Source of the DNA: Phycisphaera sp.
GTDB taxonomy: Bacteria; Planctomycetota; Phycisphaerae; Phycisphaerales; Zrk34
Assembly: GCA_016125285.1 (NCBI GenBank)
Contig: WGMA01000007.1
Location: forward strand, 1 to 64,000
Direction: 5' to 3'
DNA: 64,000 nt
Part shown: positions 1 to 7,770 of the stretch, piece after piece
Layout: each line of letters begins with the position of its first letter
Numbering within the stretch: the stretch's first letter is position 1
Notes under the pieces: model-generated
Told to the model about the DNA's origin: nothing
Seen by the model: only the letters and a program-made list of their open reading frames with translations
The model's database searches: none
Program-made: the position numbers and the translations under genes

Positions 1-117
1 TCCAGCGCGGTTGGTCTCGACCACCTGCCCGGCTGGGTCCGAACCCTCGATCGCGTGCGACGCTGGATTCACGCCAAGATCCTCATCGCCTTGACCATCA
101 AACAAGGCACCACTTAA
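1..117 (+). pseudogene. C-terminal fragment, possibly of a transposase
   Basis: An open frame enters from the left edge and stops with TAA at 115-117, giving 38 residues. The tail has the pattern R-R-W-I-H-A-K-I-L-I-A-L, which resembles the C-terminal helix of IS4-type DDE transposases (usually W-x-x-A-K-L/I-L-x-A-L-L). The frame ends soon after this helix, so the element may be truncated. No terminal inverted repeat or target duplication is visible after the stop; a dispersed palindromic repeat begins at 137. The assignment rests only on this short tail and could be wrong; an ordinary gene ending here is possible. Confidence 0.35.
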
Positions 118-136
118 GGCAACTATGCAATATCCT

Positions 137-262
137 GCTTGAGGGAGAGGGCCGGGGTGAGGGTGAAGCCTTCGAATGCGCCGCGTGTTTCCCGCACGCT
201 GCGCCGTGTCCGATGAATCGACCCCCTCACCCAACCTCTCCCCCACTTGGGGGAGAGGGGTT
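137..262. repeat. Dispersed G/C-rich palindromic repeat, copy A
   Basis: The left half contains GGGAGAGGG..GGGGTGAGGG and the right half CCCCCTCACCCAACC followed by a small hairpin CTCCCCC/GGGGGAG. The right half is nearly identical to copies at 46922-47060 and 49164-49300, including the shared lead-in GATGAATCGA also seen in the third copy. The repeat ends against the stop codon of the DUF2063 gene. The left-hand mini-hairpin seen in the other copies is missing here. Confidence 0.75.
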
Positions 263-1205
263 AATCAAGCTCCACGCGCTCGAACAGCTGCGCCTCGGCC
301 CATTCCGCGAACCAGTGTTGCAGCGACTTCGCGAGATCGCTGTCGGGCATGTCGGTGGCGTCGACGGCGGCGGCGATCGCGTCGCCCACCGTGCCGCCGC
401 GCTGCAGCGTGTCGAGCAGGGCGTGCTGTGGGGCGATCAGCGTCAGGCGGCGCACGACGTAGTCGCGGCGGGCGATCGCGACGTACTCGTCGGCGACGGT
501 GGGCGGCTCGGGCGTGGCGTCGGCTGCGTCGTGGTCATCGCCGCGGCCGTCGTCGCACGCGGCGCGGGCGTCGGTGTACCACGCGTTGACGAGATGGCGG
601 AACCGCAGCAGGCGGAGGCACGGCGAGGTGATCAGGCGTGCGTCTGGCCAGCGTTCGGTCGGGATCGCGCGGACGGCCGCGGCGTCGAGCACCGCGCGGC
701 CCTCGACGCCGGGTCCGTCGAACACCTCCGCGATCGTCAGCTCCAGCGTCGCCAGCTCGATGAGAAAGTCCGCGAAGCCCGGCTCGTCGGGGGCGCGGCC
801 GGCGTCGTCGAGGTCCGGCCGCGTCTCGGCGAGGAACCGCGGGAACGCGTCGGCGAGACGGTCGAGCGTGTAGCTCTGCGAGGGGTGGTGCTGGAGGTAC
901 TCGAAGGCGAACCCGTCGAACGCGTCGCGACCGATCGCCCGGCGGAGCATGGGGAACGACTCGCCGAGACACTCGAGCAGCCGAGCGTAATAGGCGTTGG
1001 CGTACACGCCGAGCCGCTCTGCGGCGGTGAGCTTCTCCGAGCGCGTGACGATCTGTTCGAGCTCGTCGCGCTTCATGCGGATGACGCGCTGCGCATCGTC
1101 GGACTCGACACCGCTGTCGACCCCGGCGGGGTGCGTGATCACCGCCTGAAACCAGCGTTGGACGGCGTTGAGGTCGGGCGGGTTGTCGGTTGGGTCGTTG
1201 GTCAT
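261..1205 (-). CDS. DUF2063 partner protein (BufC-like)
   Basis: This 314-residue protein has the N-terminal DUF2063 helical domain (about residues 10-110), with the typical run L-G-V-Y-A-N-A-Y-Y-x-R-L followed by a L-x-x-x-F-P-x-L segment. In known systems DUF2063 proteins pair with MNIO (DUF692) enzymes and are thought to present the peptide substrate. Here the gene starts 21 bp after the MNIO stop on the same strand, which fits a shared operon. The C-terminal half (about 120-314) is a variable alpha/beta region with an Asp/Glu-rich stretch. No signal peptide is visible, so a cytoplasmic location is expected. No DUF2282-type precursor follows it; a repeat lies directly downstream. Confidence 0.85.
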   Translation of the reverse strand: MTNDPTDNPPDLNAVQRWFQAVITHPAGVDSGVESDDAQRVIRMKRDELEQIVTRSEKLTAAERLGVYANAYYARLLECLGESFPMLRRAIGRDAFDGFAFEYLQHHPSQSYTLDRLADAFPRFLAETRPDLDDAGRAPDEPGFADFLIELATLELTIAEVFDGPGVEGRAVLDAAAVRAIPTERWPDARLITSPCLRLLRFRHLVNAWYTDARAACDDGRGDDHDAADATPEPPTVADEYVAIARRDYVVRRLTLIAPQHALLDTLQRGGTVGDAIAAAVDATDMPDSDLAKSLQHWFAEWAEAQLFERVELD

Positions 1206-1226
1206 GGGCTGCTAAGCCGCGAGCGG

Positions 1227-2159
1227 CTACTCGACCTCCGGCGTGACGTGATGCAGCGGGTGCGGTACTTGGAGGGGGGTCGTGTCGATCGGCGTGTCGT
1301 CGAGTTCGTTGGATTCACCGGCGTCGCCGATGTCCGCGCCGATGTAGCGTTTGGCTTTGAGGACCTCGGCGTGGACGACGTCGAAGGGCGGGATGTTGGC
1401 GTCCCACTCCAGCAGGGTCGACACGCCGCCGGTCAGGTCGTGGGCGAGCTTGTACAGCGCCCACACGGCGTCGATGACGTGGTTGTCGTGCGTGTCGTTG
1501 ATGTGCGTGTCGTAGTTGCTGTGACCGGCGAGGTGGAACTGCACGACGCGATCGTGCGGCAGGGCGCGGAGGTACGCCTCGGCGTTGAGGTCGTGGTTGA
1601 AGCACGAGACGTAGACGTTGTTGACGTCGAGCAGCAGGCCGCAGTCGGCTCGCTCGGCCATCTCGGCGAGGAAGTCGTGCTCGGCGATCGTTGAGTCGGT
1701 GAACGTGACGTAGCTCGACGGGTTTTCCAGCACGAGCGTGCGTTCGAGCGTGTCCTGCACCTGCTTGATGCGGTCGACGACGTGGTCGAGCGACGCGCGG
1801 TTCAGCGGCATCGGCAGCAGATCGTGGCTGTTGCGACCGGCCACGCCCGTCCAGCACAGGTGATCGGAGACCCACGCGGGTTGGATGTCGTCGGCGAGGG
1901 CTTTGAGTCGGCGGAGGTAGTCGACGTTGAGCGGATCGGTGGAGCCGATGGACATCGACACGCCGTGCATCACGACGGGGTAGTGGGCGCGGACGAGGTC
2001 GAGGACGTGTCGCGGGCGTCCGCGTGAGTCCATGAAGTTCTCGGAGATGATCTCGAACCAGTCGACGCGCGGGCGATGCGAAAGGATGTGCGCGAAGTGC
2101 ACGGTGCGGAGGCCGACGCCGAGGCCGAGGTTCGGGTGTCCGAGACGGGGTGCGGTCAT
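1227..2159 (-). CDS. MNIO-family (DUF692) iron-dependent peptide-modifying enzyme
   Basis: The 310-residue protein is a complete DUF692 TIM barrel. Likely iron ligands and catalytic residues are all present: HGVS (65-68), SDH (98-100), the Glu of L-E-N-P-S-S (145), LLDVNN (176-181), H-L-A-G-H (209-213), the D-N-H set near 225-227 and the Glu of L-L-E-W-D (251). Family members use two or three Fe ions to modify Cys or Asp/Asn residues in ribosomal peptides such as bufferins and methanobactins. The ATG lies 4 bp after the stop of the upstream esterase, so the two genes are probably co-transcribed and coupled. The DUF2063 gene follows. The peptide substrate is not evident in this window. Confidence 0.9.
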   Translation of the reverse strand: MTAPRLGHPNLGLGVGLRTVHFAHILSHRPRVDWFEIISENFMDSRGRPRHVLDLVRAHYPVVMHGVSMSIGSTDPLNVDYLRRLKALADDIQPAWVSDHLCWTGVAGRNSHDLLPMPLNRASLDHVVDRIKQVQDTLERTLVLENPSSYVTFTDSTIAEHDFLAEMAERADCGLLLDVNNVYVSCFNHDLNAEAYLRALPHDRVVQFHLAGHSNYDTHINDTHDNHVIDAVWALYKLAHDLTGGVSTLLEWDANIPPFDVVHAEVLKAKRYIGADIGDAGESNELDDTPIDTTPLQVPHPLHHVTPEVE

Positions 2160-2163
2160 GCGT

Positions 2164-2964
2164 TCACTTGCGTTTCTGCTGGAACAGCCAGGGGATGACG
2201 CCGTCGGCGTTGGTGTACGCGGCGGTCCATGAGTTGTGTCCGACGCCGGGCAGCTCGGTGTACTTCGGGTCGCCTCCTGCGGCCTTGATCGCGGCGATCA
2301 TGTCGCGCGACTTCTGCACGGGCACGGCGGTGTCGGCGTCGCCGTGCCAGGCCCAGATCGGCAGGCCGACCAGCGCCTTGGCCTTCGACGTGTCGCCCGC
2401 GCCGCAGATCGGCGCGACGGCGGCGAACCAGTCGGGGTGCCGCACGGCCATCTCCCACGAGCCGAACCCGCCCATCGACAGGCCGGTGAGGTACACGCGG
2501 TCCTTGTCGACCGGCTGCGTCTCGAGCACCTGCTTGAGCAGCGCCTCGACGAGCTTGGCTTCGGCGATGGGTTCGTCGGCGTAGCCGTCGACCTTCTTGC
2601 GCCAGTCGAGCGAACCCCACTTGCGTTCCGTGGGGCACTGCGGGGCGATGAGGAAGCACGGGTACTTCGCACGCATGTCGTCGGCGCTCATCCACTCGGG
2701 CAGGTACTTGAGCTGGGCGGTGTTGTTGTCGCCGCGCTCGCCGGCTCCGTGCAGGAACAGCACGACGGGGTACTTGACGCCCGGCTCGATCTTCGCGGGC
2801 TTGAGCAGCTGGTACTTCAGCTCGGTGGTCGGGCCGCCGGTCTCGGCCTTGATGACGCCGGGCTCGAAGCGTGCGACGGCTTCGGGGGACTGCGCCATCG
2901 CGGGGACGGCGACGAACAGCAGCATGCAGGTCAGCGGGGTCCAACGCGTGCGGGGGTGAAGCAT
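2164..2964 (-). CDS. Secreted alpha/beta-hydrolase (LpqC/prolyl oligopeptidase-type esterase)
   Basis: The 266-residue protein has a signal peptide ending near A-M-A-Q (residue 25). The alpha/beta-hydrolase fold is shown by the oxyanion strand V-L-F-L-H-G-A-G-E-R-G (68-78), nucleophile elbow G-L-S-M-G-G with Ser163, an acid in H-G-D-A-D (Asp209 or Asp211) and the histidine in G-V-G-H-N-S-W (His243). It resembles planctomycete secreted esterases related to feruloyl/acetyl esterases and PHB-depolymerase-like enzymes. The substrate is probably an ester on a polysaccharide, but that is inferred. It is the first gene of a tight run with the MNIO and DUF2063 genes, although a functional link between them is uncertain. 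Confidence 0.85.
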   Translation of the reverse strand: MLHPRTRWTPLTCMLLFVAVPAMAQSPEAVARFEPGVIKAETGGPTTELKYQLLKPAKIEPGVKYPVVLFLHGAGERGDNNTAQLKYLPEWMSADDMRAKYPCFLIAPQCPTERKWGSLDWRKKVDGYADEPIAEAKLVEALLKQVLETQPVDKDRVYLTGLSMGGFGSWEMAVRHPDWFAAVAPICGAGDTSKAKALVGLPIWAWHGDADTAVPVQKSRDMIAAIKAAGGDPKYTELPGVGHNSWTAAYTNADGVIPWLFQQKRK

Positions 2965-3023
2965 GTCGTGCTCCTTGGTGACGTGTGAGGTGTGCCCAGT
3001 GTGCCCAAAATCGGTCGGCCGGT

Positions 3024-3887
3024 TTACGTGCCCGTGTCGGACATCGTATTCGAAACCGGCGTGGTTTCCTTACGGATGCTGTGGGGGTCGAGTTTGCGGA
3101 GGCGTCGGCGGATGCGGACCAGGTCCATAACCATGCGGGGCGAGTCGCGGATCGGGTTGACGGTGGACCCGGCGCCGTTGTGCCATTCGACGCCGACCTC
3201 TTTGACGCGGTAGCCCAGCCGCTCGGCCAGCGCCAGGGCTTCGCAGTCGAAGGCGAAGCCCTCGGTGATCAGGTGCTCGAACACGTCGTGGGCGGCGCGG
3301 GCGGTGAACGCCTTGAACCCGCACTGCGTGTCCTTCAGCCGCGGCAGCAGGATCATGCGGCGGATGAGGCAGAAGCCGTGGTACATCAGCTGGCGGTGGG
3401 GCGGTCGCGGCGGGTCGACCTGTGAGTCGGGCATGCCGCGGGAGGCGATCACCACGTCGTAGCCCTGCTCGAACCAAGGCAGCATCTTCGGCAGTTCGGT
3501 CATCGGCGTGGCGAGGTCGGCGTCGGACATCACGCGGACCGCGCCGTCGGCGGCGAGCATGCCCCGCTTGACGCTGTAACCCTTGCCGTGGTTGCGATCG
3601 TTGACGAGCACGGCCATGTCGAGCGGCCCGGCGTCGAACCCGCGGGCGAGGTCGGCGGTGCCGTCGGCGCTGCCGTCGTCGACCACCACGACCTGCACAC
3701 GCCCGTCATAAGTCGCCGCCCAGTCACGGATACCCGTCAGGGTCCGGCCGAGGCGTTTCGTTTCGTTGTAGCACGGGATGACGACGGACACGTCGGGGCA
3801 CGCGGCGTCGGCGGGTGCTGGCGTGGGAGCCGGCAGATCCGGGTTGGCCGGGTTTGCCAGGTTGTCGTGGGGTTCAGCTGAACTCAT
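3024..3887 (-). CDS. Family 2 glycosyltransferase, dolichyl-phosphate glucosyltransferase (ALG5)-like
   Basis: The 287-residue protein has one GT-A domain (about 30-270). It shows the opening D-V-S-V-V-I-P-C-Y-N-E, nucleotide-binding V-V-V-D-D-G-S-A-D-G-T, and the metal-binding D-A-D-L-A-T-P. Also visible is the K-D-T-Q-C-G-F-K-A-F motif typical of ALG5/DPM-like enzymes that transfer a sugar from a nucleotide donor to a polyprenyl phosphate. No transmembrane helix is present, so it acts at the cytoplasmic membrane face. The N-terminal 30 residues are Pro/Ala-rich. It stands alone, divergent from the sigma-factor gene, and the acceptor lipid cannot be read from the sequence. Confidence 0.88.
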   Translation of the reverse strand: MSSAEPHDNLANPANPDLPAPTPAPADAACPDVSVVIPCYNETKRLGRTLTGIRDWAATYDGRVQVVVVDDGSADGTADLARGFDAGPLDMAVLVNDRNHGKGYSVKRGMLAADGAVRVMSDADLATPMTELPKMLPWFEQGYDVVIASRGMPDSQVDPPRPPHRQLMYHGFCLIRRMILLPRLKDTQCGFKAFTARAAHDVFEHLITEGFAFDCEALALAERLGYRVKEVGVEWHNGAGSTVNPIRDSPRMVMDLVRIRRRLRKLDPHSIRKETTPVSNTMSDTGT

Positions 3888-3963
3888 GGAGGGATTGCCC
3901 GGTGAAGTCTAGCAGCTTGACCGTCGTTGTCGACGCGTGCGGAACCATTGCGTAAATAAACAG

Positions 3964-3992
3964 TTGAGTGGGGGCGGGCGGGATTGTATAAA
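3964..3992 (+). promoter_or_regulatory. Candidate sigma-70-type promoter of the ECF sigma operon
   Basis: A -35-like TTGAGT (3964-3969) is followed after exactly 17 bp by TATAAA (3987-3992). It lies in the short AT-richer gap between the divergent glycosyltransferase and the sigma-factor gene, about 80-100 bp before the sigma start. Predicted initiation is near 3999. Confidence 0.5.
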
Positions 3993-4092
3993 AAAAGCGA
4001 GGACTCATTTCCAGAATTTGCCGGCGGCGTCAACTTATATAGTGAAGACGGGAGCATTCCGTGGGGACCGTATGTGTGGGCGGATAAATCAG

Positions 4093-4662
4093 ATGCACGA
4101 GCAGACACAGGCCAATGATGACGCGCTGGAGCCCGGGCCGCCGGTCGGCAAGGGCCCGGCGTTTTTGCGTCTGTTCGTCGAGGGTGAGCGGCGTATCTAC
4201 GCGTACATCCTGACGCTCGTGCCCAACCGCGCCGACGCGCAGGACATCCTGCAGGAAACGAGCGTGGTGCTGTGGGAGAAGTTCGACCCGGACAACCCGC
4301 CGGAGTACTTCGTCGCGTGGGCCAAGAAGATCGCTTACCACAAGGTGCTGGACATGCGTAAGAAGCGTGGCCGCAGCCGGGTGGTGTTCAACGAGACGGT
4401 GCTGGAGGCGGTGTCGGCGACGGCGACGACGATGTCGAATCAGATCGACGATCGCGACGGCGCGCTGGCCGACTGTGTCGAGAAGCTGCCCGAGCGCGAC
4501 CGTCACCTGCTGGAGTGCCGCTTCCGCAAGGGCTCGACGACGAAGAGCACGGCGGCGGAAGTCGGCCGATCGCTCGAGGCGGTGTACAAGGCGCTGTCGC
4601 GCATCCGCCAGGGGCTTTACGACTGTGTCACGTCGACGCTGGCGGCGGAGGGTCGGGCATGA
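4093..4662 (+). CDS. ECF RNA polymerase sigma factor, Rhodopirellula/Verrucomicrobium type
   Basis: From this ATG the protein is 189 residues. Region 2 is recognised by the R-I-Y-A-Y-I-L-T-L-V-P-N-x-A-D-A-Q-D-I-L segment and E-T-S-V-V-L-W-E-K-F; region 4 by L-P-E-R-D-R-H-L-L followed by a helix-turn-helix ending in S-L-E-A-V-Y-K-A-L-S-R-I-R. An in-frame ATG at 4072 is an alternative start preceded by GGGGA. The stop overlaps the start of the FecR-domain gene by four bases (ATGA), so the two are translationally coupled. Sigma factors of this group sit beside FecR/LamG proteins and H-X9-DG pseudopilins in planctomycetes, as here. Its target promoters cannot be identified from the window. Confidence 0.88.
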   Translation: MHEQTQANDDALEPGPPVGKGPAFLRLFVEGERRIYAYILTLVPNRADAQDILQETSVVLWEKFDPDNPPEYFVAWAKKIAYHKVLDMRKKRGRSRVVFNETVLEAVSATATTMSNQIDDRDGALADCVEKLPERDRHLLECRFRKGSTTKSTAAEVGRSLEAVYKALSRIRQGLYDCVTSTLAAEGRA

Positions 4663-6143
4663 ACAGCATGATCGACATGCCGGCTGACCTGCGTGAGCTG
4701 CTCGACGCGCTGTGCGAAGAGTCGATCACCGACGAGCAGGCGTCGCGGCTGGAGCGGATGCTCGCCGAGGACGAGGCCGCCCGCCGGTTCTACGTCGAAT
4801 ACATGGGCATGTACGCGTCGCTGGAGCGTTACGTGGTGGGCGACGCGTCGGCCGAGCACGACGAACCGCCGATGGCGATCGCGGTGCACCGTCGCGCCGA
4901 CCGTGTTGAAGAGGAGCAAGCCGGCACGTCAGCTTCCCTCAACACGGTCGGCGGGCCGGTGCTGGCGCGCCTGTGGCGGTCGCCTGTGGCGCGCGTCGCG
5001 GCGATCCTTCTGCTGGCCACCGCGGCGGTCGTCACGTTCGTGACCGTGCGCGATCACATGGCTGCCGAGGTGTCGACGTACGACCTGGCCAAAGCCGCGC
5101 CCCAGCTGCCCCCGGCTCCGACCGCGCTGCTCATCGACGCGTCCGGCGCCGAGTGGGCCGACCTGCCCGGCACCGACGAGCAGATGCTCACCGCCGGCGC
5201 CGAGCTCGCACGCGGCCCGATGCACCTGCAGAGCGGGTCGGCTCAGATGATCCTCGCCAGCGGCGCGGTCGTCACGATGCTCGGCGACACCGAGATGGAG
5301 CTGACCGGCCCCAACCGCGTGTACCTGCACCGCGGCCGCCTCGTCGCGCACGTCTCCGAGCGGGCCCACGGGTTCACCGTCGACGGGCCCGGGCTGCTCG
5401 TGGTCGATCACGGCACGGAGTTCGGCGTAAGCGTCAGCGACGAGGGCGTCTCCGAGGTGCACGTGTTCGCCGGCCACGTCACCGCCAGCCTCGTCAATCA
5501 CGCCGGCGCCGTCACGCAGACCACGCCGCTCGACGCCGACGAACACACCGGCGCCCGCCTCACGCCGCGCCAGTTCTCCGTCCGGCCCATCGTCGCCGAC
5601 CAGCGCCAGTTCGCCGCGTCCGCCCGGCCGCTGCCGATCTTCAACACCGGTCGCGGCCTGCGGCTCGGTCAGCCCGATGCGCACTGGACCATCGAGGGCC
5701 CCGACGTGCCGCGCCGCACCGCGGTCGTCTCGTCGAACCCGGCCTACGTGCCCAACGATCCCGACAGCTCGCAGTGGCTGTCGTTCGACCCGGTCGGCGC
5801 CGCGCCCGCCGGCGCCAAGTACACGTTCACCACGCGCTTCGACATGACCGGCCTCGACCCCGCCACCGCGCGGCTGCTCGGCCGGTTCAGCGTCGACAAC
5901 AAGGTGACCGCGATCCGCCTCAACGGGCGTGAGGTCGCCGTGCCCGAGCACCCCTGGGAGTGGTCGGGCTTCGCACGATTCAGTATCACCGAGGGATTCG
6001 TCCCCGGTGTGAACACGATGGAGTTTGTCGTGCTCAACAGCGTCCTGGATGGCAAGCAGCAGCCGATGGCATTGCGTGTGGAGTTCACCGGCTCTGCGCT
6101 GTCCAATCCCGATGACACATCTACCGGGTCACCATCAAGGTGA
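4659..6143 (+). CDS. FecR-domain membrane protein, putative sigma-factor partner
   Basis: The 494-residue protein has a cytoplasmic N-terminal region of about 100 residues (an anti-sigma-like helical segment with [11 protein letters not shown]), one transmembrane helix (about 107-128, [12 protein letters not shown]) and a periplasmic FecR domain (about 165-290, including D-H-G-T-E-F-G-V and E-V-H-V-F-A-G-H-V). The C-terminal 130 residues look like a beta-sandwich with a predicted ligand-binding fold. It probably senses an envelope signal and controls the sigma factor encoded just upstream, with which it overlaps by four bases. The exact signal is unknown. Its stop overlaps a GTG that could start the next gene. 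Confidence 0.8.
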   Translation: MNSMIDMPADLRELLDALCEESITDEQASRLERMLAEDEAARRFYVEYMGMYASLERYVVGDASAEHDEPPMAIAVHRRADRVEEEQAGTSASLNTVGGPVLARLWRSPVARVAAILLLATAAVVTFVTVRDHMAAEVSTYDLAKAAPQLPPAPTALLIDASGAEWADLPGTDEQMLTAGAELARGPMHLQSGSAQMILASGAVVTMLGDTEMELTGPNRVYLHRGRLVAHVSERAHGFTVDGPGLLVVDHGTEFGVSVSDEGVSEVHVFAGHVTASLVNHAGAVTQTTPLDADEHTGARLTPRQFSVRPIVADQRQFAASARPLPIFNTGRGLRLGQPDAHWTIEGPDVPRRTAVVSSNPAYVPNDPDSSQWLSFDPVGAAPAGAKYTFTTRFDMTGLDPATARLLGRFSVDNKVTAIRLNGREVAVPEHPWEWSGFARFSITEGFVPGVNTMEFVVLNSVLDGKQQPMALRVEFTGSALSNPDDTSTGSPSR

Positions 6144-6169
6144 GCGATACGGGAACGCGGAGAACAACC

Positions 6170-6904
6170 ATGGGCAGGCATCACACACGTCAGACAAGCG
6201 ACAAAACAACGTCCGCTGTGCGAGGGTTCACCCTCATCGAGTTGCTGGTGGTCGTGGCGATCATCTCGCTGCTGATCGCGATCCTGCTGCCCTCGTTGCG
6301 GCAGGCCCGCGAGACGGCGCGGATGACCGTCTGCATGACGCAGATGCGTCAGCTTTACATCATGCACCACATGTACGCGCAGGACTACAAGCAGTTCATC
6401 CCGCACAAGGACGCGTACCTCAAGGACCCCAAGGGCTGGGCGGGCACCAACGGCTGGCCCAACGTGCCGGACATCATCGAGTCCAGCGTGTTCGTGAAGC
6501 GCGGCTACATGCCCATGCAGTCGATCGGCATCTTCCTCTGTCCGTCCGACGACGGCTACCGCGAAGACCACCAGGAGCTGGCCGGGTTCTGGTACCAGTA
6601 CGTCCGTCCGGCGATCTTCAGCTACACGCGCAACGCCGAGCTGCAGAACCACGTCGCCTACCCGACGCTCAACGACATCAAGGTCCCGCACATGACGTGT
6701 CTGCTGGCCGAGGAGAACGAGACCGCGCCGATGAACGACGGGTCGTTCTACTCCAACCAGTGGGACATCATGACACGCCGCCACAACGACCGCTGCGGCA
6801 TGTCGTTCCTCGACGGCCACGTCGACTACGTCAATAGCGACGAATACAACAGCCAGACCTACTCCTGGAGGATCCGCGCCTACCTCGATCCGGCCAGGTA
6901 TTGA
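6170..6904 (+). CDS. Type II secretion-like pseudopilin, H-X9-DG family (first copy)
   Basis: The protein of 244 residues has a prepilin leader of basic and polar residues followed by [17 protein letters not shown], with the cleavage site after Gly and Glu at position +5. The C-terminal signature [14 protein letters not shown] gives H, nine residues, then D-G. The ATG at 6170 is chosen because GGAG lies seven bases upstream; a GTG at 6140 overlapping the FecR stop is the alternative. These proteins are exported and assembled or anchored by type II secretion/pilus-like machinery; their role in planctomycetes is not established. A paralogue follows directly. Confidence 0.88.
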   Translation: MGRHHTRQTSDKTTSAVRGFTLIELLVVVAIISLLIAILLPSLRQARETARMTVCMTQMRQLYIMHHMYAQDYKQFIPHKDAYLKDPKGWAGTNGWPNVPDIIESSVFVKRGYMPMQSIGIFLCPSDDGYREDHQELAGFWYQYVRPAIFSYTRNAELQNHVAYPTLNDIKVPHMTCLLAEENETAPMNDGSFYSNQWDIMTRRHNDRCGMSFLDGHVDYVNSDEYNSQTYSWRIRAYLDPARY

Positions 6905-6984
6905 TCCCGCCGCCGTGCGTCTCAAGGCGTTCGGCAAACAACCCGCGACCGCCGCCGAACTCCTTCCACCAAGAGGACCCAGCT

Positions 6985-7692
6985 ATGCCTCGCACATGTT
7001 CCGGTTATCGTTGCCCCCGCAAGGGATTCACCGTCGTTGAGATGCTGGTGGTGATGTCGATCATCCTGCTGCTGCTGGCGATGCTGCTGCCGTCGATGCG
7101 CGCCGCACGCGAGACCGCCCGCCTCGCGGTGTGCATGGCGCAGACCAAGCAGCTTCACCTGCTGCACCTCAACTACGCCGCCGATTACTTCAACACCACC
7201 GCCAACAAGGACGCGTACCTGCGGTACCCGATCGGCTACCCCGGCTGGCCCAACGTCGCGGACATCGTGACCTCCAACGTGTTCGTCGTGAAGGGCTACA
7301 TGCCCGAGGAGACCACGAGCATCTACATGTGCCCGTCCGACACCGGCTACCGCGAGGACCACCCCGAACTCGCCGGCGCGTACAAGTACATCCGCCCGGC
7401 CAACTTCAGCTACACCCGCAGCGTCTACCTCGACGACTTCGCGGCGTACCCGAAGCTCAACAAGATCAAGATGCCCGCCCACACCTGCCTGCTCGCCGAG
7501 GAAAAGGAGACCGCCCCGATGAACGACGCGTCGTTCTGGTCCAACCCGTGGGACCTGATGACCACCCGTCACAACGACCGCTGCGGCATGGTCTTCATCG
7601 ACGGCCACACCGACTACATCGACGGCATCGAATACAACGAGCAGACGTTCCAGTGGCGGATCGACATGTATCTGAACCCGACCAGGAATTGA
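6985..7692 (+). CDS. Type II secretion-like pseudopilin, H-X9-DG family (second copy)
   Basis: The protein of 235 residues is a tandem paralogue of the preceding gene, with an estimated majority of identical positions after the leader, for example the shared segments Y-R-E-D-H, C-L-L-A-E-E and T-A-P-M-N-D. It has the prepilin motif K-G-F-T-V-V-E-M-L-V-V-M-S-I-I and the C-terminal H-N-D-R-C-G-M-V-F-I-D-G. The ATG is preceded by AGAGGA at a good distance. The two differ most between the leader helix and residue 70. Duplication suggests two subunits with different partners, but this is inference. Confidence 0.87.
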   Translation: MPRTCSGYRCPRKGFTVVEMLVVMSIILLLLAMLLPSMRAARETARLAVCMAQTKQLHLLHLNYAADYFNTTANKDAYLRYPIGYPGWPNVADIVTSNVFVVKGYMPEETTSIYMCPSDTGYREDHPELAGAYKYIRPANFSYTRSVYLDDFAAYPKLNKIKMPAHTCLLAEEKETAPMNDASFWSNPWDLMTTRHNDRCGMVFIDGHTDYIDGIEYNEQTFQWRIDMYLNPTRN

Positions 7693-7736
7693 CCGCGTGT
7701 GTAGCGCGGCGGCCCGATTAGGCCGAATTGGAGGCG

Positions 7737-7742
7737 TATAAT
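7737..7742 (+). promoter_or_regulatory. Candidate -10 element of the PSD1/DUF1501 block
   Basis: A perfect TATAAT stands 28 bp before the ATG of the first PSD1 gene. No convincing -35 was found at 16-18 bp. A five-pair hairpin (GTCTG/CAGAC) follows, so the leader would be very short. It suggests that the block can be transcribed independently of the sigma operon upstream. Confidence 0.4.
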
Positions 7743-7770
7743 TCTGTCTGGGCACGTCAGACGAGAAGCT

